Origin: Todiramphus chloris collaris
Lineage: Eukaryota; Chordata; Aves; Coraciiformes; Alcedinidae
Assembly: GCA_025345505.1 (NCBI GenBank)
Contig: JANVCC010000020.1
Span: forward strand, 54,066,076 to 54,130,075
Reading direction: 5' to 3'
DNA: 64,000 nucleotides
Shown here in pieces: positions 1 to 11,500 of the stretch (positions are counted from its first letter, which is position 1; each line of letters begins with the position of its first letter). The notes below the pieces were generated by a model. That model did no database searches and was not told the DNA's origin. It saw nothing but the letters and a program-made list of their open reading frames with translations. The translations under genes were made by a program, and so were the position numbers.

Positions 1-735
1 CAAATACACTGCCTTTCCGTTTCCATGCTTCTCCTACCAGTCTCCTTAAGACAATGCCTGCAACAGCTGATTAATCATTGTTGATGACTGCAGTTTTTCC
101 CATCCTTCCCGATTTACATCTGTTCAGGCCAATTCAAATATGGTGAGTAAATGAATTAGACATGCAAATTCATGCCCCAGGCTAGAAAGAGGGGGAGAGA
201 GATGGGGAGAAAGGGAAAGAAAGGAAAGAAAGAGAGAGGAGGAGGAGAAGAGAGATAGAGAGTGTGCATGGCTGAAATCCTAGGATAGAAGAAAGATTCT
301 TCTGCCTGACATAGTTATTTTAATGCTTTAAAAATCCTGCAAATAAGCCCTTTCTGTCATTTGCAGGATAAGTGTAAGGCTTCTTTTTTTAATGTAAGGA
401 GGCTTCTGGAGGAAGTGAAGAGCTATGGAAACAACACACATAGTGTGGAAAAATTTCACATTTTTTTTTAAAAAATCTATAAGAAACAACGTAATATGGA
501 TAACAGCGTAATAGCATTTTACAATATTTCACTCTTTGTTCTCTTAATGTCTTATATAGGTATTTAGCATGTCCCCAGAAGTTGACTTCAGTTGGTGTGA
601 TCCTGCTTTTCAGGGTCCCTGTGAAGAATCAGATCGTCCCTTGGTCCAAAGCTGACGCCAAGAACTCCATAGTCATTGCAGAAAGACAATGTTTGAAATC
701 TACCGTTGCTGCAGACAATGCATATTTCCCTTAAG
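1..735 (-). other. MEIS1: MEIS1 3' UTR of the long isoform (partial)
   Basis: This stretch follows the TAG stop at 736-738 in the direction of transcription and has no splice acceptor or coding potential I can support, so I read it as 3' UTR continuing past the left edge. I see no convincing AATAAA on the minus strand; only ATTAAA variants occur (near 320 and 390), so the poly(A) site is probably outside the window. The part near the left edge (60-175) holds an octamer ATGCAAAT at 162-169. A purine-rich tract at 184-262 would be pyrimidine-rich in the mRNA. The UTR assignment is inference from position. Confidence 0.7.
184..262. repeat. GA-rich simple repeat in the 3' UTR
   Basis: About 80 bp of almost pure purine on the plus strand (GAGA, GGAG and GAAA units), hence a CU-rich tract in the MEIS1 transcript. 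Such tracts can bind polypyrimidine-binding proteins, but no function is shown here. Confidence 0.85.
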
Positions 736-1019
736 CTACTGAGCATGAATGTCCATCACTTGTCCGCTCACTGCTGGCTCACTGGTACGAAGCATTGTGG
801 GGCTTGATGCTGACATGGGCATTCCAGGGTGGGGTGGTCCTCCATGCATCATCATTGCTGGGTGGTGAGGGTGTCCAGGAATGTAGGTATGCATGGGGGG
901 ACCATGACGCAGATGAGCAGGATGGGGGGGCATCTGGGGTGGGGTATAGCTTGGCTGTCCCATATTCATACCCATTGGACTACCCCGAGACACATAATCC
1001 CCTGGCATACTTTGCAGCC
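736..1019 (-). CDS. MEIS1: MEIS1 exon 13, C-terminus of the long (MEIS1B-type) isoform
   Basis: The terminal coding exon begins after a strong acceptor (pyrimidine-rich tract then CCACAG, with the AG read at 1020-1021) and ends at TAG (736-738). It completes a Gly codon split with exon 11, then encodes LQS-MPGDYVSRGSPMG and so on, about 94 residues rich in Pro, His, Met and Gly. Recognisable blocks are PSYTPPQMPPHP, RHGPPMHTYIPGHPHHP, HGGPPHPGMPMSASSPT and the final GQVMDIHAQ. This is the MEIS1B transactivating tail. MPMSASSPT and TYIPGHPHHP match MEIS1 better than MEIS2 as I know those families. It is used when exon 12 is skipped. The segment between SASSPT and SGQVMD (MLRTSEPAV) differs from the mammalian sequence I recall. 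Confidence 0.95.
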
Positions 1020-1904
1020 CTGTGGAGAGAAAGAGGTGGTGGTGAGTGGTGGGGACCTGCTATCAGCATCAGGCTGTGATGCTCCTCTGCTCAGGTGCAG
1101 GAAGGCTGAGCTTGAGCCAAAAGTAGTATGTGGAGCCATGGGTGCATGAGCGCTGTTGCCTTTGTGGGATTCAAGCCTACGTATGGACTCACAACAATGG
1201 CAACAGGAATGATTCCCAGGTCAAAAAAAAACCCAAGAACATCCTCCCCCCTTCAAATACAGAGTTTTGGGAGATAAAACTGCTTTCTGCTTTTATGGTT
1301 ATGAATGTATGTGATGGAGACGCTTACAATCTGGAAGCTTGCCAGAGGCAGAGCCTGCCTGATGACAATTAACATCACATAGGGTTGTGGCGCCAAGCTG
1401 GGGAAGCCCTGTGAGGGCTCTCAGGTGGGCTTCATTCCCTGTGGCCTTGCTCCACCTACACACCTTCATCTCCCTGCTTGTAAAAGCATGCTGGGAATAC
1501 AATCTGTAGTAGTTAATGAGGAGACATGGGTTAAATTGGTGTCAAGGTTTATCAACACTTATTTATTTAGCTCTTGAGCCTGATCACTTGGAATCTGTCC
1601 CAACTATTTGTGCCATTCAAACAGACACTATAGAGCGAGAACATACATTGCTGAACAAAGGCCTCATATGAAGCCAAAATTGATAGGATTACTAAAGACG
1701 ATTGTTAAATCCAACCTGTATTTTTAAACACACTAAAAATGTATATATATAATAATACCAGTTATCAATTAATTCCTTCCCCCTTGCTCACTTCTGTCCA
1801 AAAAAATCAGATGGGCAACTCAGTCAACCTTTCAGTGGGTTTGGGAGAACAATAAGAAAAAAATTGGACCTAAAACAATAAAACCTCCTGCTTTCTGTGG
1901 GCCT

Positions 1905-2445
1905 CTGCCTTCTGCTTGGATTGCTGTAGCTGATGGGAACTGACAGGTGTATTGTTTCGGAGAGCTATAAGCTCCATAATCATCAAGGGTGAAAGGCATA
2001 CGCTATTGCTAAGTAGGTTCAATTGGCTTTAGTTCTAAGTAAGAGCGCGCTGTGAATGCGCTGAACACCTTGGAATCAGGTCTCAAGGCTCTAGCAATGA
2101 ATAGCTGCTTAATCTAGCCTAAAGGAACAGTTTTGAACTAATGAAAATTGCTTATAAAATATACTGTACTCACAGCTCTTTAATCAAAAATGATGATAAT
2201 ATTTTTTGTAATAACCTATTAATTTAATTGGTCATGAAGCATAAAATACATCATTTAAATTTAATTGACCCAGAAACTAAGAAACAATATTTAAATTAAC
2301 TAAGCTAGAAATTTCCATGATGAGGTAATAAGGCTGTTGCATTCCCAAGCTCCGAGGAATGTTTTCACAGCTAATTGTTAAAACTTAGTTTTGACTTGTG
2401 CCCAGAGAAGATGACTACAAAATACACTTGGCCTCAGTAACTTCA
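1905..2445. promoter_or_regulatory. Candidate conserved noncoding element in intron 12
   Basis: About 540 bp without homopolymers or transposon remnants. It contains a MEIS-type TGACAG core near 1941, several TAAT/ATTA homeodomain cores, two copies of AATTTAATTG near 2219 and 2257, and the small inverted repeat GAGCT-ATA-AGCTC around 1961-1975. The composition resembles the deeply conserved enhancers common in MEIS gene introns. Conservation itself was not tested, so this is inference. Confidence 0.3.
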
Positions 2446-2596
2446 AACCCTACATTCTTATAGGCTGAGGGCACAAAAAAAGATGTTGAAATAACTGCTT
2501 TTAATTCCAGAAAGAGTGAGAGGAACAGAACCAGGCATCATTTCAACATGGTACCAGTGACTCAGTGTTTCAAACTCCTTTACCCTTCTTTTATTA

Positions 2597-2700
2597 AAAA
2601 AACCCCAACCAAACAAACAAACCAAAAAAATTGTATAATGTATTTTCTCCTATAAAAAGACAAGAGGGAAAAAAACCAAACAAAAAACCACCAAACAAAA
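2597..2700. repeat. A/C-rich simple sequence
   Basis: Two blocks of degenerate (CAAA)n and (AACC)n separated by a short unique stretch. Low-complexity DNA with no recognised function. Confidence 0.7.
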
Positions 2701-3026
2701 CTGGGACAGTTTTTTCAGGCTTTCTTCGCAAGGCCTGCCACTGAAGATTGCATTAATGATCTCTATTTTTGTATACCGAATAAGTCAAATCCATTTGTCA
2801 CACTGCAAGTGATGGCATACTTAATTTGGATATAGTCAATTAGCCTGGGCTAAGCTCCATAGCCTGCTGTGCACACCTCTATTTTGTATTCTCTCTTTTT
2901 CCTTTGCCACACGTAATCCCATTATGATGGACAGACAAAGAGAAATAAACTTGGGGAAAAAAAAAAATTAAAAAAATAATAAAGTTTCATCCACCACCTT
3001 GCAAAATACAACTAAGTGAAGCTGTC

Positions 3027-3048
3027 TTTTTTTTTTTTTTTTTTTTTT
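3027..3048. repeat. Poly-T homopolymer (22 T)
   Basis: Uninterrupted T run in intron 12, equal to poly-A in the transcript. Confidence 0.95.
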
Positions 3049-3532
3049 AAATACCTAGGAGAAGTCTCTGGCTTTTTTGGTGTCTGCAGGTTAGCGGGAG
3101 AAATGTAACTCATGCATCAACTGTGGTTAGACAGATTTATGACACTTTGGGGACATGCTCTTTCCTCTCCCTGCGCTGCTGCAGACTGCTTACATTTTGC
3201 AAATCAGTCTGTTGCCAAGACGACGGGCTCCCCCACCTCCCCGGCTGCTTCTTGTTTTGTCATGTGCTTGGGGATGGATAATAGCATCAATGTATGGTGG
3301 CGTCAATGTACGGCAGTGTCAACGGACAGTGCGGGCACACATGGGGCGTTTGGGAGCTTGGAAAGCTTGAGCTGAACCGGAGGGAGAGAAACCCAAAGGA
3401 GCCCAGGCGTAGGATGGATGGATGGAAAGGAAGGAACAAGCATGAGGCTATGGGCAGGGAGAACATAGGGAAAATGCAAGGAGACGAATATCCCTCGGAC
3501 AAAGTGAGAACAAAGACCCCATTTGTACTTAC

Positions 3533-3900
<368 letters not shown>

Positions 3901-3990
3901 CTGGGGCTCGGATGCCCATGTGCTGCTGGCCGTCCATCACGAAACCTCCCATTGGCTGCCCATCAGGGTTATAGGGTGTTCCTTGACTTA
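3901..3990 (-). CDS. MEIS1: MEIS1 exon 11, linker after the homeodomain
   Basis: A 90-bp internal exon. The acceptor is TTTTCCAG (AG read at 3991-3992) and the donor GTAAGC (read at 3895-3900). The exon completes the Val codon split with exon 10 and encodes [19 protein letters not shown] followed by [10 protein letters not shown], ending one base into a Gly codon. [14 protein letters not shown] is diagnostic of MEIS1; MEIS2 has SPEGQPMGSFVLDG at this place as I know it. The exon links the DNA-binding domain to the alternative C-termini of exons 12 and 13, and both junctions preserve frame. Confidence 0.97.
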
Positions 3991-4613
3991 CTGGAAAAGT
4001 GCAGAACATTGCTCTTTAGCAACAGCCAAAAGGTCACCTCTTCTCACAGCGAGACACAACCCCCCCTTTCCCCCATGGACTGTATGAGATGGCTATCAAT
4101 GCTGGCTCCAAAAAGAGGGAGAAACATCTACTGCTCAAATTTAGCAGCCAGGCTAACAAGCTTGCTTAGTATTGTCTTAATTCCCTACTGTGAGTTTGTA
4201 AATGACGTTAGAAATCCAAAATCTTGAGACACAAGGAGCCCTGGCTCCAGCTGTTGCAACTGCTGACATCAATGCAAAGACCTGTATAGAAGCTGGATTT
4301 TATGGCTGGAATAGTCACACTGAAATTGCAGTGTGTTAAATTACGCCCTCTGTGCCTTTCTAAGAGCAGGACCTGAACACATCCATGCCAGATATTTACC
4401 TCTAATGACAAAATAATCCAATGTACTCAAGGAGGAAGTGTGTTCCAAAGGCATCTTTGGACAGCAATGGATTTGGATAGTTTGTCAGACAAGATTCAGA
4501 AAACAAAACTATTAGGAGTGATCAGCTGTTCCTCCATGGCAAATACCCGCACAGAGCTGCGAGCAAAGACCCCATAGAGAACCAGCTTATGAAAACATTA
4601 GGTTTTTTCCTTC

Positions 4614-4641
4614 AAAAAAAAAAAAAAAAAAAAAAAAAAAA
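4614..4641. repeat. Poly-A homopolymer (28 A)
   Basis: Uninterrupted A run inside intron 10; poly-U in the transcript. Confidence 0.95.
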
Positions 4642-5162
4642 GAAATCCATATGAAGTAAACCCCAAACACTCAGCGGTCCCAAAAGACAGCTACTAAAAA
4701 GAAGAGACAAGGGACAAAAGGACCCTATATGAGTACCACTACCTGAACTTGAGGTTTTAGCTGTACATTAAAAGCTGGCTTGGGTTATTAAAGCACATAA
4801 AGCTCTACCTCATTGAATGTCTTTGAACTTTACTGAGTCCCACAAGTGATTCTGACCCCTTTGCCCTTTTGACAGGTAATAAAGTTTACAGCAATTCCAC
4901 ACCAAGCCATGCACCAGGGAGTGGTCACAGGAGCAAAAAGAGCTGAGAAGGAAAACTCAAAACAACTACTAATAAAAATAACTTAAATTCTGAACTTGTA
5001 CGAAAAGTCTGGTAATGGGGTGGATCATTTTAGATTCTTTTTCTGAATTTTCAATGTCTTGTTATCAAAAAATGTTCTAATCATGTTAAAATGATTAGGG
5101 TTGTAATAAAACAAATCTGGTTGTATTTTAATTGTCAATCACACCCAGCATTCATTTCTCAT

Positions 5163-5251
5163 TTATTTACCAGGTAATGGACCTCCTGATGAATGGCTTG
5201 AGCATGGATTTTGCCTGCATGACTTGAATACAGTTACTACTGGGGACTTGC
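5163..5251 (-). other. MEIS1: In-frame read-through extension of exon 10
   Basis: If the GC donor of exon 10 is not used, translation runs on for 29 codons from the Ala of NRA as GKSPVVTVFKSCRQNP and so on to LPGK, then TAA at 5163-5165. The segment is Ser-, Gly- and Pro-rich with a few basic residues and would replace the normal tail right after the homeodomain. It is compatible with an alternative last exon, but I cannot show that it is expressed. Confidence 0.35.
5246..5251 (-). promoter_or_regulatory. MEIS1: Non-canonical GC splice donor of exon 10
   Basis: Read on the minus strand, exon 10 ends CAG and the intron begins GCAAGT, the ideal context for a U2-type GC-AG intron. No GT nearby would keep the frame to exon 11, whereas this site gives the intact NRA-VSQG junction. 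Confidence 0.9.
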
Positions 5252-5310
5252 CTGCTCGATTGGACTGGTCTATCATGGGCTGAACTATTCTTCTTCTAGC
5301 ATTAATAAAC
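5252..5310 (-). CDS. MEIS1: MEIS1 exon 10, end of homeodomain helix 3
   Basis: A 59-bp exon after the strong acceptor TTTTTTCTTGCAG. Its first base completes the Trp of helix 3 (TG|G). It then encodes FINARRRIVQPMIDQSNRA, the recognition-helix half that carries Asn51 and Arg53 equivalents of the homeodomain, followed by the conserved IVQPMIDQSNRA tail of MEIS/PREP proteins. The last base starts the Val codon finished by exon 11. Translation is identical to the vertebrate MEIS consensus as I know it. The donor is GC, described separately. Confidence 0.98.
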
Positions 5311-5894
5311 CTGCAAGAAAAAAGAGGAAAGCAAACAGTTATTGAAGGCGATGACTTCCACCTATCCCCAAGCCCCCTCGATCACAGTGCTCTCTGTCAG
5401 GCTGCATGGGGATGCAAATACTGCAAAACCTCTAACCCTGATGACCTTTGAGATCACAAGCTTGGGGTTTGTGAGCTGATTTATGTTTGCCTGTTTTTTA
5501 CCACAGTTGGACACTTCCATTTCATCTTTTCTTCATAAGGGAATTAGCCGAGTTTTCAGGAAACAATACCAGCAATGGTCTTCTCAATTCAGAACAGGGC
5601 ACAAAAAAAAACAAACTGGTGAAGCCGACGAGATGCTCACGAAGGCATCTGCTGCCTCCTCCTCATTAGTGCCATTTCTGCCTTATGTCCTCTGACTTCT
5701 TTTTTCCAATTTTTTTTTCTTTTAATCAAAACCTGCCCCTATCTCTTGCAAACCTAATTCCCTTTTAACTCCCACTATTAAGATCATGAACTATAATGGC
5801 AGAACCCCATCAAATGAGGGAGCGTCTGGAGTTTTATCACTACTAAGTCACATTGCTGGGGACTTCAGAGCCATGCATTCCTCCTAGCCATTTC

Positions 5895-5994
5895 NNNNNN
5901 NNNNNNNNNNNNNNNNNNNNNNNNNNNNNNNNNNNNNNNNNNNNNNNNNNNNNNNNNNNNNNNNNNNNNNNNNNNNNNNNNNNNNNNNNNNNNN
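5895..5994. other. Assembly gap (100 N)
   Basis: Exactly 100 undetermined bases, the conventional size for a gap of unknown length in draft assemblies. True intron 9 length and sequence here are unknown. Confidence 0.99.
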
Positions 5995-6023
5995 CCCCCT
6001 TCTCTCTTTATGCAAAGTCTGAG

Positions 6024-6040
6024 GGGTCAAGGCGAGGTCA
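6024..6040 (+). promoter_or_regulatory. DR5 retinoic acid response element motif
   Basis: Two direct half-sites, GGGTCA and AGGTCA, separated by exactly five bases (AGGCG). This is a perfect match to the RGKTCA-N5-RGKTCA consensus bound by RAR/RXR dimers. It lies in MEIS1 intron 9, about 0.7 kb upstream of exon 10 and 30 bp past the assembly gap. MEIS1 and MEIS2 are known retinoic-acid-induced genes, so an intronic element is plausible. Binding is not shown, and a match of this kind can arise by chance. Confidence 0.45.
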
Positions 6041-8542
6041 TAGCTTTACAGTAATTGAATTTATAATCCTGTTTTCTCCAGCTAGGCCTGACCATTTACA
6101 GCAAACATCTTGTTAAACTGTAATTACTTGACTACTGAAAAGTCCCTCATAACAATGAAAAGTAGATCTTTGGGAAAAAAAAAAAAAGGTACACTCATTT
6201 TTAAAAATAGCCGTCTGTGACTTTATTAATTGCATTTTTCTATCTCTTAACCCCAGTTATTCTTGAAATGCTCATTTGGGAAAGGAATATTCAAAAGATT
6301 TTGGAACAAAACAGAGGAAGGAGTGGGATCACAGGTGCCCTGGTCTCCTCTGCAGGCAGTCCTCATGATGCTGAAATCAGGAGGCTTGAAATCATGGCTA
6401 AGAACCTGCCTGAAGAGCTCTAGAACTTCTCTTGTGGTTTTGTTTATCAAAAAGCTGGGTTAAAAACCATTTGGAAAAAAATTTCATTGAGATTTAATCA
6501 CAGAAAAGCCTCATAACCAGCCTTTACATTTTTTATGAGAGAGAAAAAGAATAACAATGCCATGTACACAATATTTAATAGTAAAGGAAGAAGTTTTGAG
6601 CATGGGTAAAATCATACTATGCTTGCAAACTGCAATGGTAAAGTCCACAAAGTTCTACTTCAGTGCTTATTTTTGTTGCCTTTGTGTGGAATGGCTTAGC
6701 AGGAGCTTTTCTACCACAGAGATAAAGCCACCAGGCAGGACCTTCCTGCAGGAATCAGCTCTGCCCACTCATTCCCTTACACTGGCAGGGAGAAGAATCA
6801 CAAGCCACTACCCCGTGGTGTTTGTTTTTCCCTCATCAAAGACCAGTACAGCTATTTCAGCCTCCTCCTATCTTCCATTTCTGAATGGCTACCATTACCC
6901 AAACTCCCACAAGAATTAATCAAGATGTTGAGTCCTAAGCAAACCTGTCTTGAGAAAATGGGCTTAAAGACAGCAATTCTGGGTGCTCATATGGAGTCCT
7001 TACACCTGAACTAGGTCATGTTTTTCCAGAAACAGTACTGGATCAATTTTTCTACACATTGACAATAAAAAAAACCCCACCCTCAACTTCAGCAAATGGT
7101 GTTGCAAATCAGTTTATCATTATCTTGTACAAACCATGAAAATTAGAATCATGTGAGCAGAAGGTTAGACTAATTCTGCTTTCTCATTATAAGCACAGGT
7201 GTAGCACAAACACCATGTGAAATAAGCAATTAAAGAAAAATCTGCTTTTTTTTTCCCCATTAGCTGCCTTAGCTCCATGACCAATTAGAAAATTGTTTAA
7301 TATCTGTAATCTGCATTTGCAGAAAGCAATTTTCATGGTAACTCTCCAAAGTAAATGAACAACACAAACTCCCAGTGCCCCAGCCATTTCTTTCTGCAAG
7401 CCTGGCAGGCTCTTGCTATGTTTACTCCATAGTTCTCCTGCCCGATTGCCAGGACCTGTTACTACAGCAGGAGAGAAGGGCTTCTGGTAGCCAGGAGATC
7501 GGCTAATCACCAAAACTTTAATTTGCCAAAAGCTTCTACTCGAAAGAAACCTTTAGCAACATTAAGTACAACCCAACACACCCTCCACCCTCCCGCAACT
7601 TCACAACTTTCTCTTCTTTCTCCTCCAAACTACAAGTGCTTTTAAAAAGAAAGGGGGGCTTAATAATAAGCTATATATCTAGAATAATAAATTATAGACA
7701 GCTAGAATTTACTGATAATTATTCACAAGAAATGCTTACATTAAAACACATTCTCACCTGTTTGCCCCATGCTATTGTTCAGGATATCTGCTTTAAGAAC
7801 ATTGTACACACAGGTACTTAACAGTTATCTTCTTCCTACGCATTCGTTATAAATATTTTCCATAAGAAGCTAGTCTGCCAAACAGAACAGTGTTTGGATG
7901 TCTTCAGGGGGGAATTCAGAGGCAAGAACATTTTCCTTCTGGGCAAAGTAATAAAATGACATTCTTGCTCCTCCCACTAGAAGTCAAACGGAGGTCAGCT
8001 CCCCATCCTTGTATCTGTTTAAATAAACTGGTCCAGCTGTTTGTTTCCAGGATGCCCTTTAACCTTCTGTCCCATCCTCCCTGCCTTTGTAACAGAACGC
8101 ATTACTTTGCATTATAGTAGACTCCAAACCACTATGCATTAAAAAAAAAAAAAAAGTATTCACTTTCAAGCTTCTTCCTGCATCTCAAACCTGGAATTCC
8201 TAAGAACCCATCAGATTAAAACTGTTAATGTGGCTTGCCTTGAGAGAGCACAATGCAACGCTGTTACATTTATAAACCACATTTGAGAACCCTTTGCAAG
8301 CAAAATTGCGAATTAGCTGTTGCTGAAGAAATACAAAGGCATGGGGATAATTTCTTCGTATGCTCTGGGGTTTTTCTTTGATAGAAGGGACAGGATCTGT
8401 TGATGACTCTTTGAATTTCCAAAGCAGGCTGATATAACACCAGTAGAAATGGTGGAACAGAAAACCTAACAGGAAAAAAAAACCTCACTACCCCTTTTCC
8501 TCTATGTTCACTTTCACCCACCTCAAGAGAAAGAAACCCTAA

Positions 8543-8560
8543 ATTATTATTATTATTATT
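8543..8560. repeat. (ATT)6 microsatellite
   Basis: Six uninterrupted ATT units in intron 9. Confidence 0.95.
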
Positions 8561-11500
8561 AAAAGTTCAGAGGAATTGGAACCTAAAAAAGATATCTGGG
8601 TATTGAGTGTAGTACTGACAAAATATGACCCAGTATAATACTTAACAATTAAGACAGCTGTTTAACGTTACTCATGTCAATAAAGACTGGCACAGGTTCA
8701 AAGACTTGCACCAAGTATTTTTCCCCATACCAGTGCTCTGTGCATTGGTACCTTCACTCTGATGTGGAGGGGATTTTTTTTTTCCCCCAAAAAAGCAGAA
8801 TCAATAGCAGTACAAACAACACGAGATCCCTCAGTGTACAGGTTGCACCCATCTCCCAGACCAAGCAAGGAGAGCTAAGAATTCTGAAAAACAATACTTT
8901 GGGTTGCTTTTTTTTTTTTTTTTCATTTAATTTTGTTTTAGTTTGGTTTTGGAAGGGAAGGATCTGGCATGAAGGAAACATATGAGCAGTTGAGCAAACA
9001 TAGAAGTTTAATGTATTTATTATTTTATTTCAATTTATCCTTTCCTTGCCCTTTGGGGTATGTGAGATTGCACTTTCTGCCGTGTCCAAAAAAGAGAGAA
9101 AAATCCCAGCTATTCCACCTGCATAACCCTAAAGAGGAGGAGGAAACCCTCTTTTCTACAATTTGCATTTTACTAGGATGTTTTCTCTTAGACTTCTTGC
9201 CCGGGGTCTGTCTCCAGAGGTCACTGGCAGTCTCCCCGATTGGTGCATTGCTGGTCTCACGGGTGAGATCCAGCCCTGGCCCTGGGGATGCAGCAATCCG
9301 CCTCTGCACTCTGAACTTCATCTTGGCTGCCCTTGCTGCCATGCACAGGTTTTGTTTCTTCTCAGCGAGAGGCAGCATGGCTGGTGATGACAAAAGACTT
9401 ATTTTAGTTGGAAATGGGCTACAATAATAGCTGTCAGAGAGCAAGTATTTTCATAGGGTCACCAAACCCTTGGAAAGGCACAGCTCACTAAGGCTCAGGT
9501 TACAGCACAAGTGACATTTTCAGCACAGATCTGGTCTCTCTCCCTTCCCCTTGTATATCACTTCTGTTGAGTGAATAAAACAAGACTTTGCTGTCACGAA
9601 TTTCCAAAGTCACCTTTGCTCAAGAATCAACAGAGCAATTGTGGGGACTTCCAATTTGTGGTCTTTGAATGAAATTTTCCAGGACCAGCTATCTGAAAGA
9701 AGATGCTGAGACTTAGCAGTATATTGAGTTTTTTCTCTTCCCTCAGCCCTCCTGAATGAGAGGAGTTTCACCATTAGAGAAGAGTTACCATTAGTAACTT
9801 TTGATACTTGGAGTTGCAGGGTGCTCCCTCTCAATACTGTCCCGCGTGCCAGAAGTCTGTGTATCACCATCAGTGCCAAGAAATTCCCCCAAATCTCTCT
9901 TCTTCGTTTTCTCCTTGAGCTCCTTGTAGATGACGAGGTGCAAGAATGATGAGAAAGCCCACAGTACCTATAAGTCCCAGTGCTAAAATCTCTCTTGCTT
10001 TGAAAAAATAGTATCTCTCTTGACAATAAACAAATCACCATAACAGATGCCAAAGTAACCAGAGCCCTTGAAACTGTTGAATAATTCACTTGTAAAACCA
10101 ACCTTAGTCTTTTCTGCATATGGGTATCTTTCATTTATACAGCATCGAAATAACCTTCTCTATTCAGCACTAAATTCCTCAACACTTAACAGGTTTGTCT
10201 CTAATAAAAACAATTTAAATGGAAAGTGTGCTATAAACCAGGATTATTACACTTCAGTAACTGCTTTATTTCTTATTTTAACATATTTTCTTTTTTTTTT
10301 TCCTATGTATTTGTTTTCCAAAGATTTTCAAAGGAGTCATTTAAAGAAAAGAAAAACCCCATAGAAATTATTTCACCAAAAACTTCCAAATGTTTTAAAA
10401 ACAGACTTAAAAAATATCAAGTTCCCTCTGTAATTATAAGCAGAAAAAATAACTGCAGACTTTTGAATGGTAATCACATCTTCCCATCCCTAAAATGAGA
10501 AATAAATGTTAAAAGAGTGTTTACTGCTGTTACTAGAAAGTTCTGATCTTGAAATCAGTTAGTGAGCTTAATGACCTGTAACTATCAGTCATTAGCAATC
10601 CATGCTCCCTGTACTCCCTTTATTTGTAAAGAGAAAAAAAAAATCCAAGACACTCAAGAAACTTTGTTCAATTTCAAGTCAAAACTTATGAAGTCATGTT
10701 TAACAACTTGGTTTCTCCTCCTTCTCCTCCAAACTGAAGACAGCTCAGGACGGCAATACATCATTTACAACACTAAATGGAGGTAGGAAGGGAAAGAGAG
10801 TACATGGGCTGCTAACCACCCACTTCAGACATGTAATATTGGAATATACTGCAGTGAGTACATCCATCAGGAGATCAGGAAAGTCTCCTAAAAGCTCTTT
10901 TCTCTCTCCCTTCTCTACTGATAGCACTAACAACAAGCAACTGTATATATAGGGCTGGGACTGCTGCAAGACAATATTGAAGAGTGAACAAATAAAATAC
11001 TATGCAAAAAACTAGTGATGAAAAACCACTAATTAGCTGACAAATTTGATGTAAAGCACTAATGAAAGCCATGTGTGGTTCTGCAATTTTGTTTTAAAAA
11101 TAGCTTCTGACTTCAAGCATTACTATGTGACTCCACCGACAGATTCATGTTGTGCTTTCAGAAAAGTTGCTTTAAAGCACAAGAGTGCTATTGAATCTCT
11201 CACAAGCCAATCCTGCTAATGTAGAGAGCATACTGAGTGCTAGAATAGAAAGCAGAGAGAAGGGATCAGGTATGTGCTCCTTGTCAGAGAGCCGGCTATG
11301 CCCTACATACAGCCAGCCCGACATGTGTCAGCTCTACCTTTGGCCACTGACTGTATTTGCTCTTCAGCCCTGATTCCCCTCCTGCTCCATACCATGCTTT
11401 CTTCTCAGATCACCATGGGAGGCATCCTGCCTCCAAATAGACTAGCTTTGGGTGAGCACCCTGCCACCAGTCCCACAGTATGCCACACAGCAGTGGTGAC

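Larger units (their letters stand above)
1020..3532 (-). other. MEIS1: MEIS1 intron 12
   Basis: Noncoding interval between the alternative exon 12 and the last exon. It holds a low-repeat stretch at about 1905-2445 that looks like a conserved element, A/C-rich simple sequence at 2597-2700, a run of 22 T at 3027-3048 and a (GGAT)n patch near 3413-3424. The right boundary depends on the donor chosen for exon 12. Confidence 0.75.
3991..5251 (-). other. MEIS1: MEIS1 intron 10 (GC-AG type)
   Basis: The intron starts with GCAAGT instead of GTAAGT (read at 5246-5251) and ends with TTTTCCAG. It holds a 28-A run at 4614-4641 and otherwise unique, AT-rich sequence with no other feature I can support. 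Confidence 0.92.

Noticed and set aside
726-732. Seven-base match (AAGGGAA in mRNA) to the miR-204/211 seed just after the long-isoform stop
   Set aside because: It starts only four bases after the stop codon, inside the zone cleared by the ribosome where microRNA sites rarely work; a 7-mer is also common by chance.
795-1149. Plus-strand open frames opposite exon 13
   Set aside because: Antisense shadows of the MEIS1 coding sequence.
5853-6116. Open frame spanning the N gap
   Set aside because: Its length is an artefact of undetermined codons.
9610-10134. 174-codon open frame on the minus strand, the longest in the window
   Set aside because: No recognisable domain, mixed low-complexity composition, no splice context, lies mid-intron. 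Length is within chance for 64 kb in six frames.
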